A DNA stretch of 64,000 nt, from contig JAVHJL010000001.1 of the NCBI GenBank assembly GCA_036971715.1, positions 1,612,001-1,676,000 on the forward strand. The letters run 5' to 3'. Source of the DNA: Arthrobotrys musiformis. Taxonomy: Eukaryota; Ascomycota; Orbiliomycetes; Orbiliales; Orbiliaceae. Position numbers and translations under genes: made by a program. Under the pieces are notes generated by a model. It saw only the letters and a list, made by a program, of their open reading frames with translations. It did not search any database and was not told the DNA's origin. The first letter of the stretch is position 1. The number at the start of each line of letters is the position of its first letter. Of the stretch, positions 34,475 through 46,416 are shown piece by piece.

Positions 34475-35765
34475 CTTTTTCTTTCCTTTCCCTCCTTATT
34501 CCGTGGAGGGTTTTTTCCTGTTTGGAAGGTAAAGATCCGAGGTATTGAATAGTCGATTGAGATACCAATCTCCACGATGGTTGGAATGGTCAGATAGGGG
34601 GTAGGAGCGATGCCGGGGCGGTTATCGTGGATATATTGGCCTAAATACCGATATCTAGCTCACGAGAATAAACCCACTCGATAAACAGCACCCCTATCAA
34701 AGATACTATTAACATATTATATCATATGAGATTGACCACTAACATTATCGAAACACTGAGCGTAGTTGCCACAAAGGCGATAATACATTATTCTCCAGCC
34801 GTGGGGGTATTTTAGCGTACCTAAGCCTGTGTGTAAGACAGATGCTTCGAATTCAATATCTGGTTCTGGCGATAAAACGTTCTCACGATATCTGCTACAC
34901 CACCAAAACATAAACTATAGTTCTAAGACTAAAGTTAACCTCTAGACTTATAGTATTTATCTCGTATTATAGTATGCCTAAACCAGATACTTTGATAAGA
35001 TAAGTAACTAGAATATCTGCCTCTATACCAGCGAACCTTTCACGAAAACATACCCCTATTCCAAACAAATCTAAACGAAATCCAAATTCGACAAACTGAC
35101 AAATCTGAAATCCGAGTAAGTTTCTTACATATATATAAACTCCAGATATTGAGATATCGGGTGTATATATAAAGGTCCCAGCTTAGTTAATAAGAGAACC
35201 AGAGATATAAAATATGTGTATTTATTCTACGCTAGGAAAGTTAACGTTTATAAAAGGTATTGTGAACTGTATATAAGGCGTATTACAACGGTATTGACAG
35301 CCAAAAACGCCATATATACCTATATATATGATTCAAATTAGGATAGTATTCAAAATAACCTTGCTCCAGCTAGCACATTATATACCCAAGTCAGCAAGTA
35401 GGTAAGTACTTTATTGTAGCTTCAGATTGCATTCGATGTTCCGCAGTTTCAAGTTAACAGCCGCGCGAGCAAAGAGACTACTCGACTAACTAGAATACAT
35501 TCTCATGATCAACCAACTGAAAAAAGGATAAAATATAAATATGCCATTCAAACAATATGCCATTCACAAGAAAACGCCCTCCCAGATTTGCAAAAGAATG
35601 ATAGTAACAATCAAAACCCAAGTGCCCCGATGCCAAAAAATTTAAAAAGGGGAGTAAATTAATGACCGTCCATAAACCCCATCCACCCTACAACCGAATC
35701 GAATCGAATCGCCCCCCAATTTTCTAACCAAAAGGAAAAAATAAAAATATATAAGCGGAAAAGGG
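34475..35765. other. AT-rich intergenic region
   Basis: 1.3 kb with many TATATA motifs and no supportable gene. It carries the 5' flank of the 220-aa protein gene and the 3' flank of the GYP7-like gene. No transposon ends recognised. Confidence 0.4.
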
Positions 35766-38412
35766 TTACTCTCTAACCGGTGTCTTCCCCTTCCCGCCCT
35801 CACCCTCCGCCGGCTCCTTCTTCTCAACCCTCACGATATCTCTACTCAACAACGCCCTCAACGGTTCCGTGATCTCAGGTCCATCTTTATCCGCCGGCGC
35901 TTTACCCTTCGATGAGCTCTCAGGCGCGGAGGGGGCAAGACTACTCGTCTTCCGATGCGTCAATCTGACCATCGGAGTCGCTGTCCCGGGACTCGGAAAC
36001 CCATTTCTTCTGTCAGAAGCCTCGACCGTTCTCTGGAATTTATAAAATAATGCTTCCGCCCGTATCAACGTCGAGTTCAGCTCGATGGTCCCCGAGAGTT
36101 CGTTGATGTACTTTAGTACCTCGTCGAAGTGTTGCAAGTCTGTCATGGCTATAATTAGTATATATTCCCCAATCTCGACTCTAGTCGAAGGGGCTTAGAA
36201 CTTACGATCCATAATAACCGCCCGGTGCCTCTCCAACACCGCCAACGTAACGAATAAATGAAACTGCCCGCTCAAGTAATTCGTCCACATGCTCTCCCAC
36301 AACCTTAACACATCATTCCATTCGAACTCCCGTTTATACCACACGAGAATCATCCGGAAGAAAAAGAAGAAATTCGTGCTTTCGGCCTTTTCGAGGTGTT
36401 TCCAGAGTACGGGGTCCATGAGCATGACCAGTTGGTCCAGCGTTACCAACTGCGCTCTCATGCCGCTTTGATCGCGGAGGAAGTTCCGTTCCATTCGTTC
36501 CATGAAACCGACGAAAGCCCAGAATGCTACGGCGTCGTCTTGGAAGACGGCGTAGATTGGGGCGAGGAGGTCGGACATGCCCTGTACGTAGCCGAGGGTG
36601 GTGTTATACTCGTTGTAGGTCAGGAGCATGTCTTTCATCTGCTCGAGGTGGACGTTGGTACCGATTGTTGAGTACTGGGAGTCCGGGTCTGGGTGTGGAG
36701 TGTCCTCGCCCGCAAAGATGGGGATATTGCGGTCGGTTCGGTGGACGTCCTTTTCTGTAATGTCCGTGCTGGTTATTAGTATAATCTCAAATGGGTTGGG
36801 TAGGGAGATTGGGAATTATTACCTATCCGGTTTTTCTGATCTCTCCAATACTCGCCGGCTTCTCCCTGGCCTTCCCGTCGCGAGAGGTCGTCCCACCATT
36901 TGCCCTTGAGCCTCACATACTCATCCCTCCGGCTGTTCATCAAAGCCGCTCTCTCATCCTTTGTGCTGTCCCAGGGGTATACCTCGAGTAAGAACAACCA
37001 TGCCTCTTTCCGTACAGCTGGATCACATCCGCCGTGGAAAATTCTCTCCTTCACCTCGTCTACCGTGATTTCAAGTCTCCCCGTAGTTTTATTCCACCAC
37101 GAGCTCCACTCCTTCATGTCCACAACCCTTCTCTTATCCCCGTCTCCTCTAATATTCCCAGCTTCGATATCCAAGATTTCAAACTCCCCAACGGCACTAT
37201 CCTCCATCTCCATTATATCCTCCCTCTTCCACACAATCTTTGCACGCTCCTTCTCACTCTGCTCGGCTATACCCATCGCCCACCGTGCGAGGTATAGCCT
37301 CGCGGAGTCAAAGTCATCCTGCAAGCTGATGACATCAGGGTTCTTGAGTAATTTCCTAACCTGCGGCGGTAAACTGGGGTTATCGAGAATATTACTCGCC
37401 GTCTGCCGGGAGAACTGTGTGACTTTTGCGAATTTCTCCAGAAGCGTCCATCGTGCGGATTTGATCGCTTTGGTGAAGGGGTCCATTACCGCAGTAGCGA
37501 TGTCATTACTCCCGCTAGCGGAAGTTGCGACTTCTCTATCCTTCCCGGCTGTGGAGTCTATAACGGGCCTTTGACCGAATGATAGCAGGTCGTCTTTCGA
37601 AGGGTCGACGAGGTAGACTGTTTTTTCCACCTGGCTTCGTTCGACTTTTACGTATCGCTTTAGCCATGAGAGGACTTCATCGCCGCCCCAGAATAATTCT
37701 CCGTTTTCACCGAATGGGTCGAAGTTCCTTTTGGCCCTGGCTTTGGACTGAGCGATCGTGGATGCGCATTCCGAGTCATGGAAGAATAAGGCGGGGAAGG
37801 AGTCGCCGCTGCGGGAGTTGATTACTATGCTCCCCCACCACCAGCCCAGACTCGGCGGACGGACCAGGAGGGAGTAGATTTGGGATACGGGGACGGAGAA
37901 GGAGTAGGAGCCTAACGGGGAGCTTCCGGTGGATATTGGGGGTGGCGGAACGAGGTAGGTTTGTTTCGGCGGGGTGGTGGTGTCGAGGAGGTCGACTTTT
38001 ACGTAGGTATCGTATGCTGTGCCCAGGGCTGATTCTGGCAGCCAGGCGAGGAGGAGGTTTGACGGGTTTACTACTGGGACTGATGCTGTTGATGGGGTCT
38101 CGCCCGTAGGCGGTTTTTGTTGGATGAGGGCGATGAAGCCGGGGATATTGTCTTTGGCTGACGGGGTCGGGTGGACGTATACCTAGATAATATATTCAAC
38201 AGTCAGCCAGAATTCAGATATAATAAAAAAAATAAAAATAATAAAATAAAAAAAATAAAAAAATTTGGTGAACATACTTTACTTTTGGTGTAGAGCAGCT
38301 TGACGCCTCTGCCGGTGGAGGTATGGGTGATGGTGCTGTAATCCTCATCATCTTCGGACAGGTCGTAAAAGGAGGCCGTAGGAGAGGCCGGCGGAGTGAA
38401 TTCCTCGGGCAT
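35766..38412 (-). CDS. GYP7: GYP7-like TBC-domain Rab GTPase-activating protein
   Basis: Stimulates GTP hydrolysis by Rab proteins, in yeast chiefly Ypt7 at the vacuole and late endosome. Four minus-strand exons, 38412-38278, 38182-36823, 36754-36206 and 36139-35766, give 805 aa, close to yeast Gyp7. An N-terminal Gyp7-type region (GVKLLYTKSKVYVHPTPSA) precedes the TBC domain, which begins near IFHGGCDPAVRKEAW. The two catalytic fingers are intact: Arg504 in IEKDVHRTD and Gln556 in GYVQGM. The second intron falls immediately before the arginine-finger motif. The last acceptor is the AG in GACAG (36140), giving DHLQHFDEVLKYINELS, the conserved family segment; the AG nine bases earlier is also in frame and would insert PMT. 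Intron 1 contains a 40-base A-rich tract. Confidence 0.93.
38222..38263. repeat. A-rich low-complexity tract in GYP7 intron 1
   Basis: Alternating AAAAT-type units on the plus strand, hence T-rich in the transcript, within the first intron of the GYP7-like gene and near its acceptor, where it could act as an extended polypyrimidine tract. Confidence 0.7.
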
Positions 38413-39359
38413 AGTTTCGAACGAGCGGTATCGCTCCCGCAGAACCGTTTTCCGGATTTTTATATCAACGGAGTTTTTCTTTCTGGGAGTTGAAGTTGGA
38501 GAAGTTGGAGAAGTTGTGAAGGTGGAAGTGAAAGTGACGTTTGGTTAGGCGATGAGCTTCGGCCGGGATGTGGCGGGGCAGCTAACAAACACCTGTTCAA
38601 CTAATTATAACCGCCTCGACAATATGAATTTCAACTTGGTCGTGATTACTGCTCAGAAAATGGGAAATATACACAAGGAAAGGCGGGGAATGCGAGAAAA
38701 CGGGTGTCTTTTGAAGCCTCAAGATATATCCTCAGCCAAGCAGGGGGCAAGGAAGCAGGATAAGGGAGATGGGGTGACCCTGCGGACTAGCGCGGTGGCT
38801 CAGAAGGGCAGCTTGCGTAAGTCAGCTGCGACGGCAAAGTGGCACTCGGACGGCAGTGACGAATTCGATTCCAGGTTTCTTCCACGCCCAGGTTTTTCTC
38901 ATATCATATCATATCATCAGGCTGCAGGCGGGGGGCATTCGTCGTCGATTGCAATAACATCAATCAAGCATTCAATCCGGTAGTTTTGGATGGTTTGGAA
39001 GGGTGGGAGACTGGCCTGAGGGTTAGTTTGGACGCTAGCTGCTTCGTGGTTAGTGGCTGGTGGTTGGCAGCTGTAACAAGCATCCGGTGCCGTGGGGCGC
39101 GCGTCGGCTCGAACAGACGATTCCAGGCATCGTGCATGCATTATTAATGCGCTTCTGCGGACGGGGTCTTGATATAAAATTCTCTTTTTGAACCATTGAA
39201 ACGCCGCCCAAACTTTTGCAATAAGAAAGAGTATAAGAAAATAAAGTAGATAGTGTACAGTATATGAGTATCGCTAGTAACCCACAATAAAGCGTATATC
39301 GTACAGCGCAGCAAACCTGAATTGGATTTGAATTTGACTTTGGATTTGGATTATTGCTT
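38413..39359. other. intergenic region: GYP7 promoter and MAK16 3' flank
   Basis: Holds the 5' flank of the GYP7-like gene and the 3' flank of MAK16. A short ATATC microsatellite lies at 38901-38917. A 143-codon frame at 38552-38983 starts with ATG but lacks recognisable features and is not called. Confidence 0.45.
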
Positions 39360-40537
39360 TCATGCGTACGCCCGGCTTTGGAGCGGTAGTTCGTGCTCTT
39401 CCTCGATCTCGATGGTTTGGTGGGGGCCTGTAGGTGATGACACGGAGCAATTAGTATTGAATTGGATATAGAACCATAAGCAGCGTTAATTGGTCTGCGC
39501 CACTTACGTTTCTTGGTTTTCCGCTTGACATCTGCCTCGGATCTCTTCCTCTTGAGGTCCTTCGCGGATGGTTTGACGACCTTGGCTGGTGGGCGCTCGG
39601 AGTCGTCGCTTTCGGATTCACTGTCAGAGGCGCCTTCCGAGTCGTCTTCACTGTCGAATTCGCCGTCGCCCTCTTCTTCTTCAAAGTCCGATGCTCCACT
39701 TTCTTCCTCCTCGTCATCTTCGCCGTCGTCTTCACTTGCTTCTTCACCGTTGTTATCCCCCTTGAGCCAATCGTTGAAGTCCTCCATATCTTCGATGTCG
39801 CTCTCGCCTTCGTCGCCACTGACATACTCCACCATGCCATCTTCCAAGTCGGCACCTTCGCCTTCTTCCTCAAGCTCTTCCTCCTCCTCTCCATCAAAGT
39901 CATCGTCTCTCTCAGCCTCTCCACCCTTTTCTAGGGCTCTGAGCACCTTCTTCCAAACACCTTCCTCCACATTCAATGGCTTATCGCCATACGCACCACT
40001 TCTCAATCTCTCCACCAACTCCTTCTCGATCTGTCTTTCGAGTCTAGCAGCAGCCAATGCTTTTCTCTCTCTTGTCGCTTCACGTCTCCTGATCTTGGGA
40101 GCTCTGACGGGGACCATCTTCTCACCCAACATGGACGCCTCCTCCTTCTCGATCCTTCTGGCTTTGATAGCGACCTGTACCAGCCTGGTAAGCCTCTGCT
40201 TACACTTATGCACCAAGAATTTCGGCCAGTAGATCAGTCTACCGTCGACCTGCTCCAATGCCTTGACATAGTTCTCGCTGAGCAGGATTCTTTCCCAGGT
40301 TTTGCTCGGTAGGTGGGCCCGCTCGATGGTCTTCATGTAGAGGTACAGCCGTCCGTTGGCAGGATCGGCGCGAACGGTGGCATAGCGAGAGTTTGCCAGG
40401 GGACAGGACTGGCGGTTGCAGAGGCCAGTGACATTGTATTCGTTCCTGCAGAAGGTCGCTGTCTTGAGCGGGGTGGTGAGCTTGAAGGCGCAGAACTGGT
40501 GGGAGATTATCTGCCAGACGATTTCGTCGGACGCCAT
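39360..40537 (-). CDS. MAK16: MAK16, 60S ribosome biogenesis factor
   Basis: Nucleolar protein needed for early 60S pre-ribosome assembly and 25S/5.8S rRNA maturation. Two exons, 40537-39508 and 39427-39360, give 365 aa. The N-terminal 110 residues are nearly diagnostic: DEIVWQIISHQFCAFKL, CRNEYNVTGLCNRQSCPLANSRYATV and LYLYMKTIERAHLPSKTWERI, then LIYWPKFLVHKCKQRLTRL. The four cysteines in this part fit the zinc-binding site of the family. A long acidic region of Asp/Glu/Ser follows and then a basic C-terminus. The intron is near the 3' end; the donor GTAAGT at 39507 interrupts the KKR cluster, and the terminal exon gives RPHQTIEIEEEHELPL, fitting the short conserved end. Divergent from MSO1. 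Confidence 0.95.
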
Positions 40538-40701
40538 GGTTGTTTATCGATGTTCTGTAGAACAATACGATGTCAATGGCGGTGTCTATGCTGGTGATAA
40601 TGCTAATGCTGATGCTTTAGAAGGATGATAGTGGCGATGGTATGCGATGGTATAAAACCAGCCGGTCAGTTGAAGCTGTCGCAGAATCGAACGAGAGAAA
40701 G

Positions 40702-40720
40702 AAAAAAAAAAAAAAAAAAA
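40702..40720. repeat. poly(A) homopolymer, 19 bases
   Basis: Uninterrupted A run within the shared MAK16/MSO1 promoter. Confidence 0.8.
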
Positions 40721-40970
40721 GCCCCGTCGAAAAAACTGGTGTTGGCCGAAAAGGGAAAGTGGCGCCAAGACTTGGGCGTGTGGAGCCGCTTACGATGTCC
40801 GTTCTGGAACATCTCCTCTCCAAAACCTCCAAAAGAACAGACACCACAGCTGCCTCCATCGAGCCAAGTGCCAGTCCCGCAGTCCGAGACCCCTCCTCAC
40901 CAGCCCTTTAAAAGAAAGACAGAACCCTCGTCCGGGTCGTCCTGCTTCCTATACATACATATACACCGGC

Positions 40971-41019
40971 AGACCGACAACCCGACCGACAGACAGACAG
41001 TCAGACCGACAGACCGATC
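40971..41019 (+). repeat. ACAG/ACCG tetranucleotide-like repeat in MSO1 leader
   Basis: Imperfect repeats of ACAG and ACCG units directly upstream of the MSO1 start codon, probably transcribed as 5' UTR. Confidence 0.6.
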
Positions 41020-41042
41020 GTTATCGCTCAGGAGTCCCCACG

Positions 41043-41909
41043 ATGTCTTACTGGTCCAAGTTCACCCAGGCGGCTTCCACCAAGGTTGCCAACTTCAAGC
41101 CTCCGAGCTTCGCCGTCGTCATCAACAGTGATGCCGACCATGCCGAACAGGAGGACGAATCCGCCGTTTCCAGAGCTCTCCGTAGCTACTACAAGGAGAA
41201 AGACGGCTTTGTCCCGGATTGGCTCGCTCCCGCTCCAGCCGGGTCTCCGATGGTCTCGCAGAATCCGCACATGGCGCCTGCTCGTCAGGCATCTCCGGCT
41301 CAGATGGCAACAGGTGGTGGTTCACCGGCCATGTTGGGTGATATCTTCGGAGACAGTCCTGCCAAAGCTGCTCCTCAGCCGTTGCCAATGCGTAGCGGAA
41401 TGCAGTCTGCACCACCTGCCCAACACCAACAACCCCCTCCGCCACCACAACAACCTCAGCAAGCACCGGCTCGTGGAGGTCTTCCCGGTGGTCCAAGAGG
41501 TGGAGGTCTCCCCGGCGGTCCGAAAGGTGGAGTGAAGCCGTTTATGGCATTGAAGAGGGAACAGCAACAGAGACAACAAACACAAACCGCTCCGCCGCAA
41601 CAGCATCAGCAACCGCCGCCTCCGGCTGCCGCTCCTCGTCAACAGTCTTATGGATCCGGACCACCACAACCTAGTGGAGGAAGGGCACAACCTCCACCTT
41701 CGGGATATGGTAATCCGGCCGGCGGGAGAAGGGGATTCGCAGCAGCAGCAGGAGAAACTGGCGGTAGGTCCCCGGCACCACCCGGTCAAGCCGGAGGTAG
41801 GGCCCCACCAGCTAACGACAAGCCTTTCATGTCAGCAACAGCCCCATGGAGTGGGGGAGGTGATGAATTCTCGGGATACGGCGGTGCTCCAGGTTACTAT
41901 GGCAGGTAG
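41043..41909 (+). CDS. MSO1: MSO1-like Sec1-binding exocytosis protein
   Basis: Single-exon frame of 288 aa. The N-terminal 60 residues match the Mso1 Sec1-binding region: MSYWSKFTQAASTKVANFKPPSF, then ESAVSRALRSYYKEKDG, closing with VPDWLAP. In yeast Mso1 binds the SM protein Sec1 and helps SNARE assembly at exocytic sites on the plasma membrane. The remaining 220 residues are Gln/Pro/Gly-rich low complexity, including runs such as QPPPPPQQPQQ and two GGLPGG repeats, with a short conserved-looking KPFMALKR and a late KPFMSATAPW. The disordered tail probably varies quickly. Divergent from MAK16. The start is the first ATG after the repeat-rich leader. Confidence 0.85.
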   Translation: MSYWSKFTQAASTKVANFKPPSFAVVINSDADHAEQEDESAVSRALRSYYKEKDGFVPDWLAPAPAGSPMVSQNPHMAPARQASPAQMATGGGSPAMLGDIFGDSPAKAAPQPLPMRSGMQSAPPAQHQQPPPPPQQPQQAPARGGLPGGPRGGGLPGGPKGGVKPFMALKREQQQRQQTQTAPPQQHQQPPPPAAAPRQQSYGSGPPQPSGGRAQPPPSGYGNPAGGRRGFAAAAGETGGRSPAPPGQAGGRAPPANDKPFMSATAPWSGGGDEFSGYGGAPGYYGR

Positions 41910-44900
41910 GGTGTTGGAACTGGTCTTTTTACTGTTCGCTTTCTTCGATGTATATTGGTTCTTTTTTTGGGAGGATTATTAAAAACAGAGGTTTTGCGTT
42001 TCCCCTCCTTCTCCTCTCCTCCGGCCCGCTCTGGTTATGATGGAAATCTCTTTTTATGGCTTGTTTCTTCCTGTTCTCCGATGATTTTAGATCCCTATGT
42101 TGCAAAGCGAGTGCATTTTTCAGGCGTTTGATTTTATTGCAGCCCCCCACCCCCCTCAATGACACCAATTTTACCACCAAAGTAATGAAATGCCCGCCCA
42201 CCCTGTCCAACAGTCTTTTATGTTTCAGGATAATACTACAATTTTAACACCTAACAGTTCACAAACCTAAAACTATGGCTTTACTAAGGAACTAAATGAT
42301 GTATATCCTATTTGGAAGGTGGAATACTTCAGTAAGCGCGGTCGGCGGCCGTTGGTCTCATACTCAGATGTCACAAAGAGATGCCCCCGGCCGTCAATAA
42401 CGGGCGTCGAAGACGACCAATCCACAGGAAGAGAAGTTTTACCCAACGACACAGTTCCGTTGACATTTGCCACTGCGGCTGACTGTAATCTGCTCCTCAC
42501 TTTTTGTCGCCAGAATCAAAATGTTACAATACACTCTCCCTTCGCCTCAGTTATATATAATAATCTAGACCCAACCCCTCCGTTGACATTTACGGTCGCA
42601 AAGTCGGATGCAGGATGGGGTTTGATTGATTGACAGTACGCAGGGCTAAGCCACAGTGAGGGGTGAAACTTGTAGAGGTCGCCTCCGCCCCTTGCTTCGG
42701 AAGCGATTTATTAGTATTTGGGGGTTATAAAAGAAGGGTAGGCCCTTGCGTTAGTTGGATCGGTGGTTCATGTTCATGTTAACGTTGTATGCATGTATTT
42801 TGGAATGGTACCATGGTGGGTTGAGTAATGGGGCTTATAATATGATTTGTCTCGTATCTAGACTACTAGATGATATCATTTCAGTGTTTATAATTGTGTA
42901 CCAATGTTATTTCTTCTGCAATTACTCAAAAACTATATTAGAGGGGGAGGGATTGAACTGTCAGGGCTGATATGATCTGATTCGGCCTTTCTAAGATATC
43001 TTGAAAATTAGATAAAGACAAGTTTCATACATTGTATCCTGCACAAGTGCACAATGGTGGCGATACCAATTTCATGAAATTGTAAAAGAAACATCAACGG
43101 GTAGAGATACCCGAATTCGAACACACTCACAAAAGTCAAAGAGCTTCTATTTATAAATCTATCACGTTTATCGTCCACCAGCTGAGGTTGAGTAGGAAAT
43201 TGTCTCAGTAAACGTGATCCAGCGAAATGAAGGTCCTTGGCAAGTTCATGCACGGTGTTTTCTCCTCGTGATTTGAGTGCGATCGGACTCGCATGCACAT
43301 ACATATGTGCACTTTGGGGAACCTAGTGGCTATGTACTTAGGCAGCGGTATACGGCTTGAGCACCTGATGTGGCATATGATATACTACAAAATACGACTT
43401 CAAGAGGGGGTTGGGGGAGGAGGTGTTGTATACTGTTGCATTTTGTGAATTTTCCACATTTCTAATTTACCCGCCGTTTCATGATGTTCGGTCGGACTTA
43501 GGCTGGAATTTCCAGTCGACGATGTGGAGAAAGGTTTATGTTGAAACATGTTACAATCGAACCCGGGGGAAGGGTATCTCCCGTCTTGGTGTTTCGAGAT
43601 TTTTATTATATTAATACTGTGGGACTGCTATGGTATATCGATTATGTGAGCCTTTGGAAGGAACTCCGAGGTCAACTGCCATGTGCATGTAACTCAAGAT
43701 CGAGATGGACGAGTTTCACTCCTGTGTAAAACTTCAAAACCGGTAAATTCGGGCGAATATATTAAATATAGCTACGATACCGTCTAAAGTTTTTGTCTCC
43801 TTTCTCGAAGCGCCTTGATAAGATTGAAAGGAGGCCGTATGTACTATATATGCGTGTACGTATGTATGTCTGTCGATAATCACCCCTGAGCTTCCCGCTT
43901 ATCGGGAACGTGGGGGAAGAATATTATATTACTTCGTGCTGCAAGATTGCCGACCGAAAGGGGGTTCCGTATTTGCGTTGCCGTGAGGTTGTTTCCCACC
44001 AGGCAGACATCCACACTGCGAGGTGCGGTGGTATCGAATGCATCAAGACCGTTTCATGGACCTGTCGAAACAGCCGAAGGAGGCCGTGTTCCCGTATTAT
44101 CACATTGCAGTTCTATATCATCACCATCGCCATCCCATGCAATTGCGCCTCGACGGTGCAGAAAATAGCATGCGACATTCGATGGGCATGCATGCGATTC
44201 GAATTCTCGGCTCCACTCCCCGCACGCGCGGTAGGGGCCATCAAAACCTCAAGGGGGAGGAGGGGAATAAGGGTAAGGAAGATAAGGGAAGAATTACATG
44301 CAAACATATGCCCTCTTTCGATCGAAGGGTAACATCTTTTTCATCAGCACGAAATTGATATTTGAAAGGCAGGCATGCTACCTAGAAGCTCATGCAGCAA
44401 CGTCCTCGTTCGATCACATTGCCTTTGTACCCATTTTTGGGTGCGGGTGGTGGGAAACGTCTGTCTGAAACCTGCAGGTACGGCTCAGATTGAGCAAGGA
44501 GCAGCTATTCGTACCTTGCATAAGCTGCCCGGCTTCTCACCACCACCACCGCCCAGCGAGCTGCTCTCCTGCTAGGTAGTGAATTGGTGTCCTCTGTATG
44601 GACAGAGCAGTAGTACGTACGTACTAAGCAAGGTTGCTGCTACTGGTCAGAGACCGTCCAACGAGAAACCGTGGACGGACTTACTACCATGGACATGTAC
44701 AGCGGATGCACGAATCCAGGCTCTTAGCTCAGTCGATTATTTGGCAGATTCTCAAACATGCGACCACCGACTGCGACTAAACCTGGCGGCTCCGCACGTC
44801 GAGACAAACTTGATTCCTACGCCTGGATCTGACCTGGACCTTGAACGGATGGTTTATGGTTTTTTTTTGACATCACCGCGTGGCCATGCAAAATCTTGAG

Positions 44901-46416
44901 ACAGACGCTGGTGCTACGCTTGACAGCGGACATTCTGAAGAATCTGCAAGAGGAGACTTCTTTTCTTGCGGCAGGTTGTCAAAATAGGGAAGGTCAAAGG
45001 TCAAAAATTCCTGAAGCAGACCCGAAACTGGCCTTCCGGGGCGAAGGCTCGAGTTTCAGAGCTTGCAAAAAAAAAAGTTGCATGGCACCCCATCATCTCC
45101 GCCAACATTCGCACAAAGAAATATCCGCATCTTCTTCCCTGGATGGGAATCCCTTGCAGGGCAAAAAGTGAAGTGTGGCTCACAGACGCTAACTTCCGGC
45201 GATGGCACAGCAGCACTACCCACGGAGTGCTTAAGACGAAGGATGATTGGATGAGAAGCTGCGAACGGCTGAAGGAACGGCCAACCATTTCCTTTCCACC
45301 TCGGCCTTGAACCAGGGTAGGTTCACGTGGAGCCCACCGAGACGAGCGTAACTGGTTTCAAGCAAAGAGCGGGAGCCAGTCACTGGCCAGTTTTGCATTG
45401 AGACGATAGCTTGCTGAGTTGTCACCATTTGTTAGACGAAAGCTCATTCCACGATTCTGGTTGGCCAGCTGGATTCCTTGACGGCCCTGGCATTGGCAGG
45501 GGAGGCGGCCATAACCAGCCTAGTCGAAGGCTTGTTCCTGCAAAAGAACTGTTCTGTCAAGCAGACAATCTGGGAACACCCCCGGCCCTGTTGCACCCGC
45601 AATTCGCCCAATGACAGGCCTTAATTCTCCCTTTTCTCATTCATTCATCTATGTTTCCTTCTTCTCAAACTGCTCTTTTTTTTCCTCCTCCGCATCATTG
45701 CGTCGATACACATCTATCTTTTTTTTTCCTTTCCCCTTCCCTTCCGTCTCGTCTTTTGATTTGCCAGTCTTTTCTTTTCCTTGTGCGTGCTTGTTGGCCA
45801 GTTGCTTTTAATTCTTCCCCCGTGCCCGTTCTAATTCTTGCTTAAGTTCCCCGAAGTTCGCAGAGACGTGTAAACCATTGTCAGCCAGTCATTCCTTACC
45901 TCCAGCCCGTAACAGATCACCTTGCTATCATCTGAACCTTGATTCGATTCTTTGCAGATACTATTTTACCACTCGTTTCCCCATCGTCACTTTGCCTTCT
46001 CTTCTCTCTCTCTTTCTTCCTTTTTTTTTCTCTTCTACTCTCGGGCTTTTCTTATTTCTTTTCCGGGTGTAGTCTTGTAGTTTGGTTCGACACTTCTGTA
46101 TATCATACGCGGCACTTGTCTACCAGTCGCAGTCGACCATTCATACGTATTGTATTTTTCTTTTTGACTTATATTCTTTTTTTCCTTATCTCTTTTTTAT
46201 ATATTCCTACATCGACACCCCCCATTCTAAGCTCTAGCGACAGCCGGTTTCAAGTCGTCTCACGCCTCTAATCTACATTATATAGCTTATCGACATATAC
46301 TTAGGTCTTAGATCTTTGGGTTCCCTTGACCTTGAGGGTATACTCATCATCGAACGAACCTACCCACTTCCATCTACATACATACACTCACATACATATA
46401 TATTTCAACTTTAAAT
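41910..46416. other. 4.5-kb gene-free region with long pyrimidine-rich leader
   Basis: The longest stretch without a supportable gene in the window. Left part: 3' flank of MSO1. Middle: many short frames on both strands, none with domains. The right 800 bases (about 45600-46410) are strongly C/T-rich on the plus strand, with repeated TTTTTCC and CTCTCTCT tracts, like the leaders of highly or developmentally expressed filamentous-fungal genes. A long 5' UTR, possibly with its own introns and upstream ORFs, or a non-coding RNA could lie here; sequence alone cannot decide. Confidence 0.5.

Larger units (their letters stand above)
40538..41042. promoter_or_regulatory. bidirectional promoter between MAK16 and MSO1
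   Basis: 505 bases between divergent ATGs. A 19-base A run at 40702-40720 sits near the middle, in the position where poly(dA:dT) tracts often mark nucleosome-depleted shared promoters. The right end is a GAC/CAG-rich tract that probably belongs to the MSO1 5' leader. Confidence 0.5.

Noticed and set aside
36900..37574. 224-codon plus-strand frame opposite GYP7
   Set aside because: Antisense shadow of the conserved GYP7 coding exon.
38552..38983. 143-codon frame starting with ATG upstream of GYP7
   Set aside because: No recognisable motif, mixed composition, and it sits in the GYP7 promoter and an ATATC microsatellite. Could be reconsidered with transcripts.
39513..40232. 239-codon Ser-rich frame opposite MAK16
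   Set aside because: Serine runs are the complement of the Asp/Glu-rich MAK16 coding sequence.
43540..43600. GGTTCGATT on the minus strand suggesting a tRNA B box
   Set aside because: Flanks do not pair into a T-arm or acceptor stem.
44579..45310. overlapping short plus-strand frames in the 4.5-kb gap
   Set aside because: Three frames of similar length overlap, none has a domain, and no splice combination gave a convincing protein.
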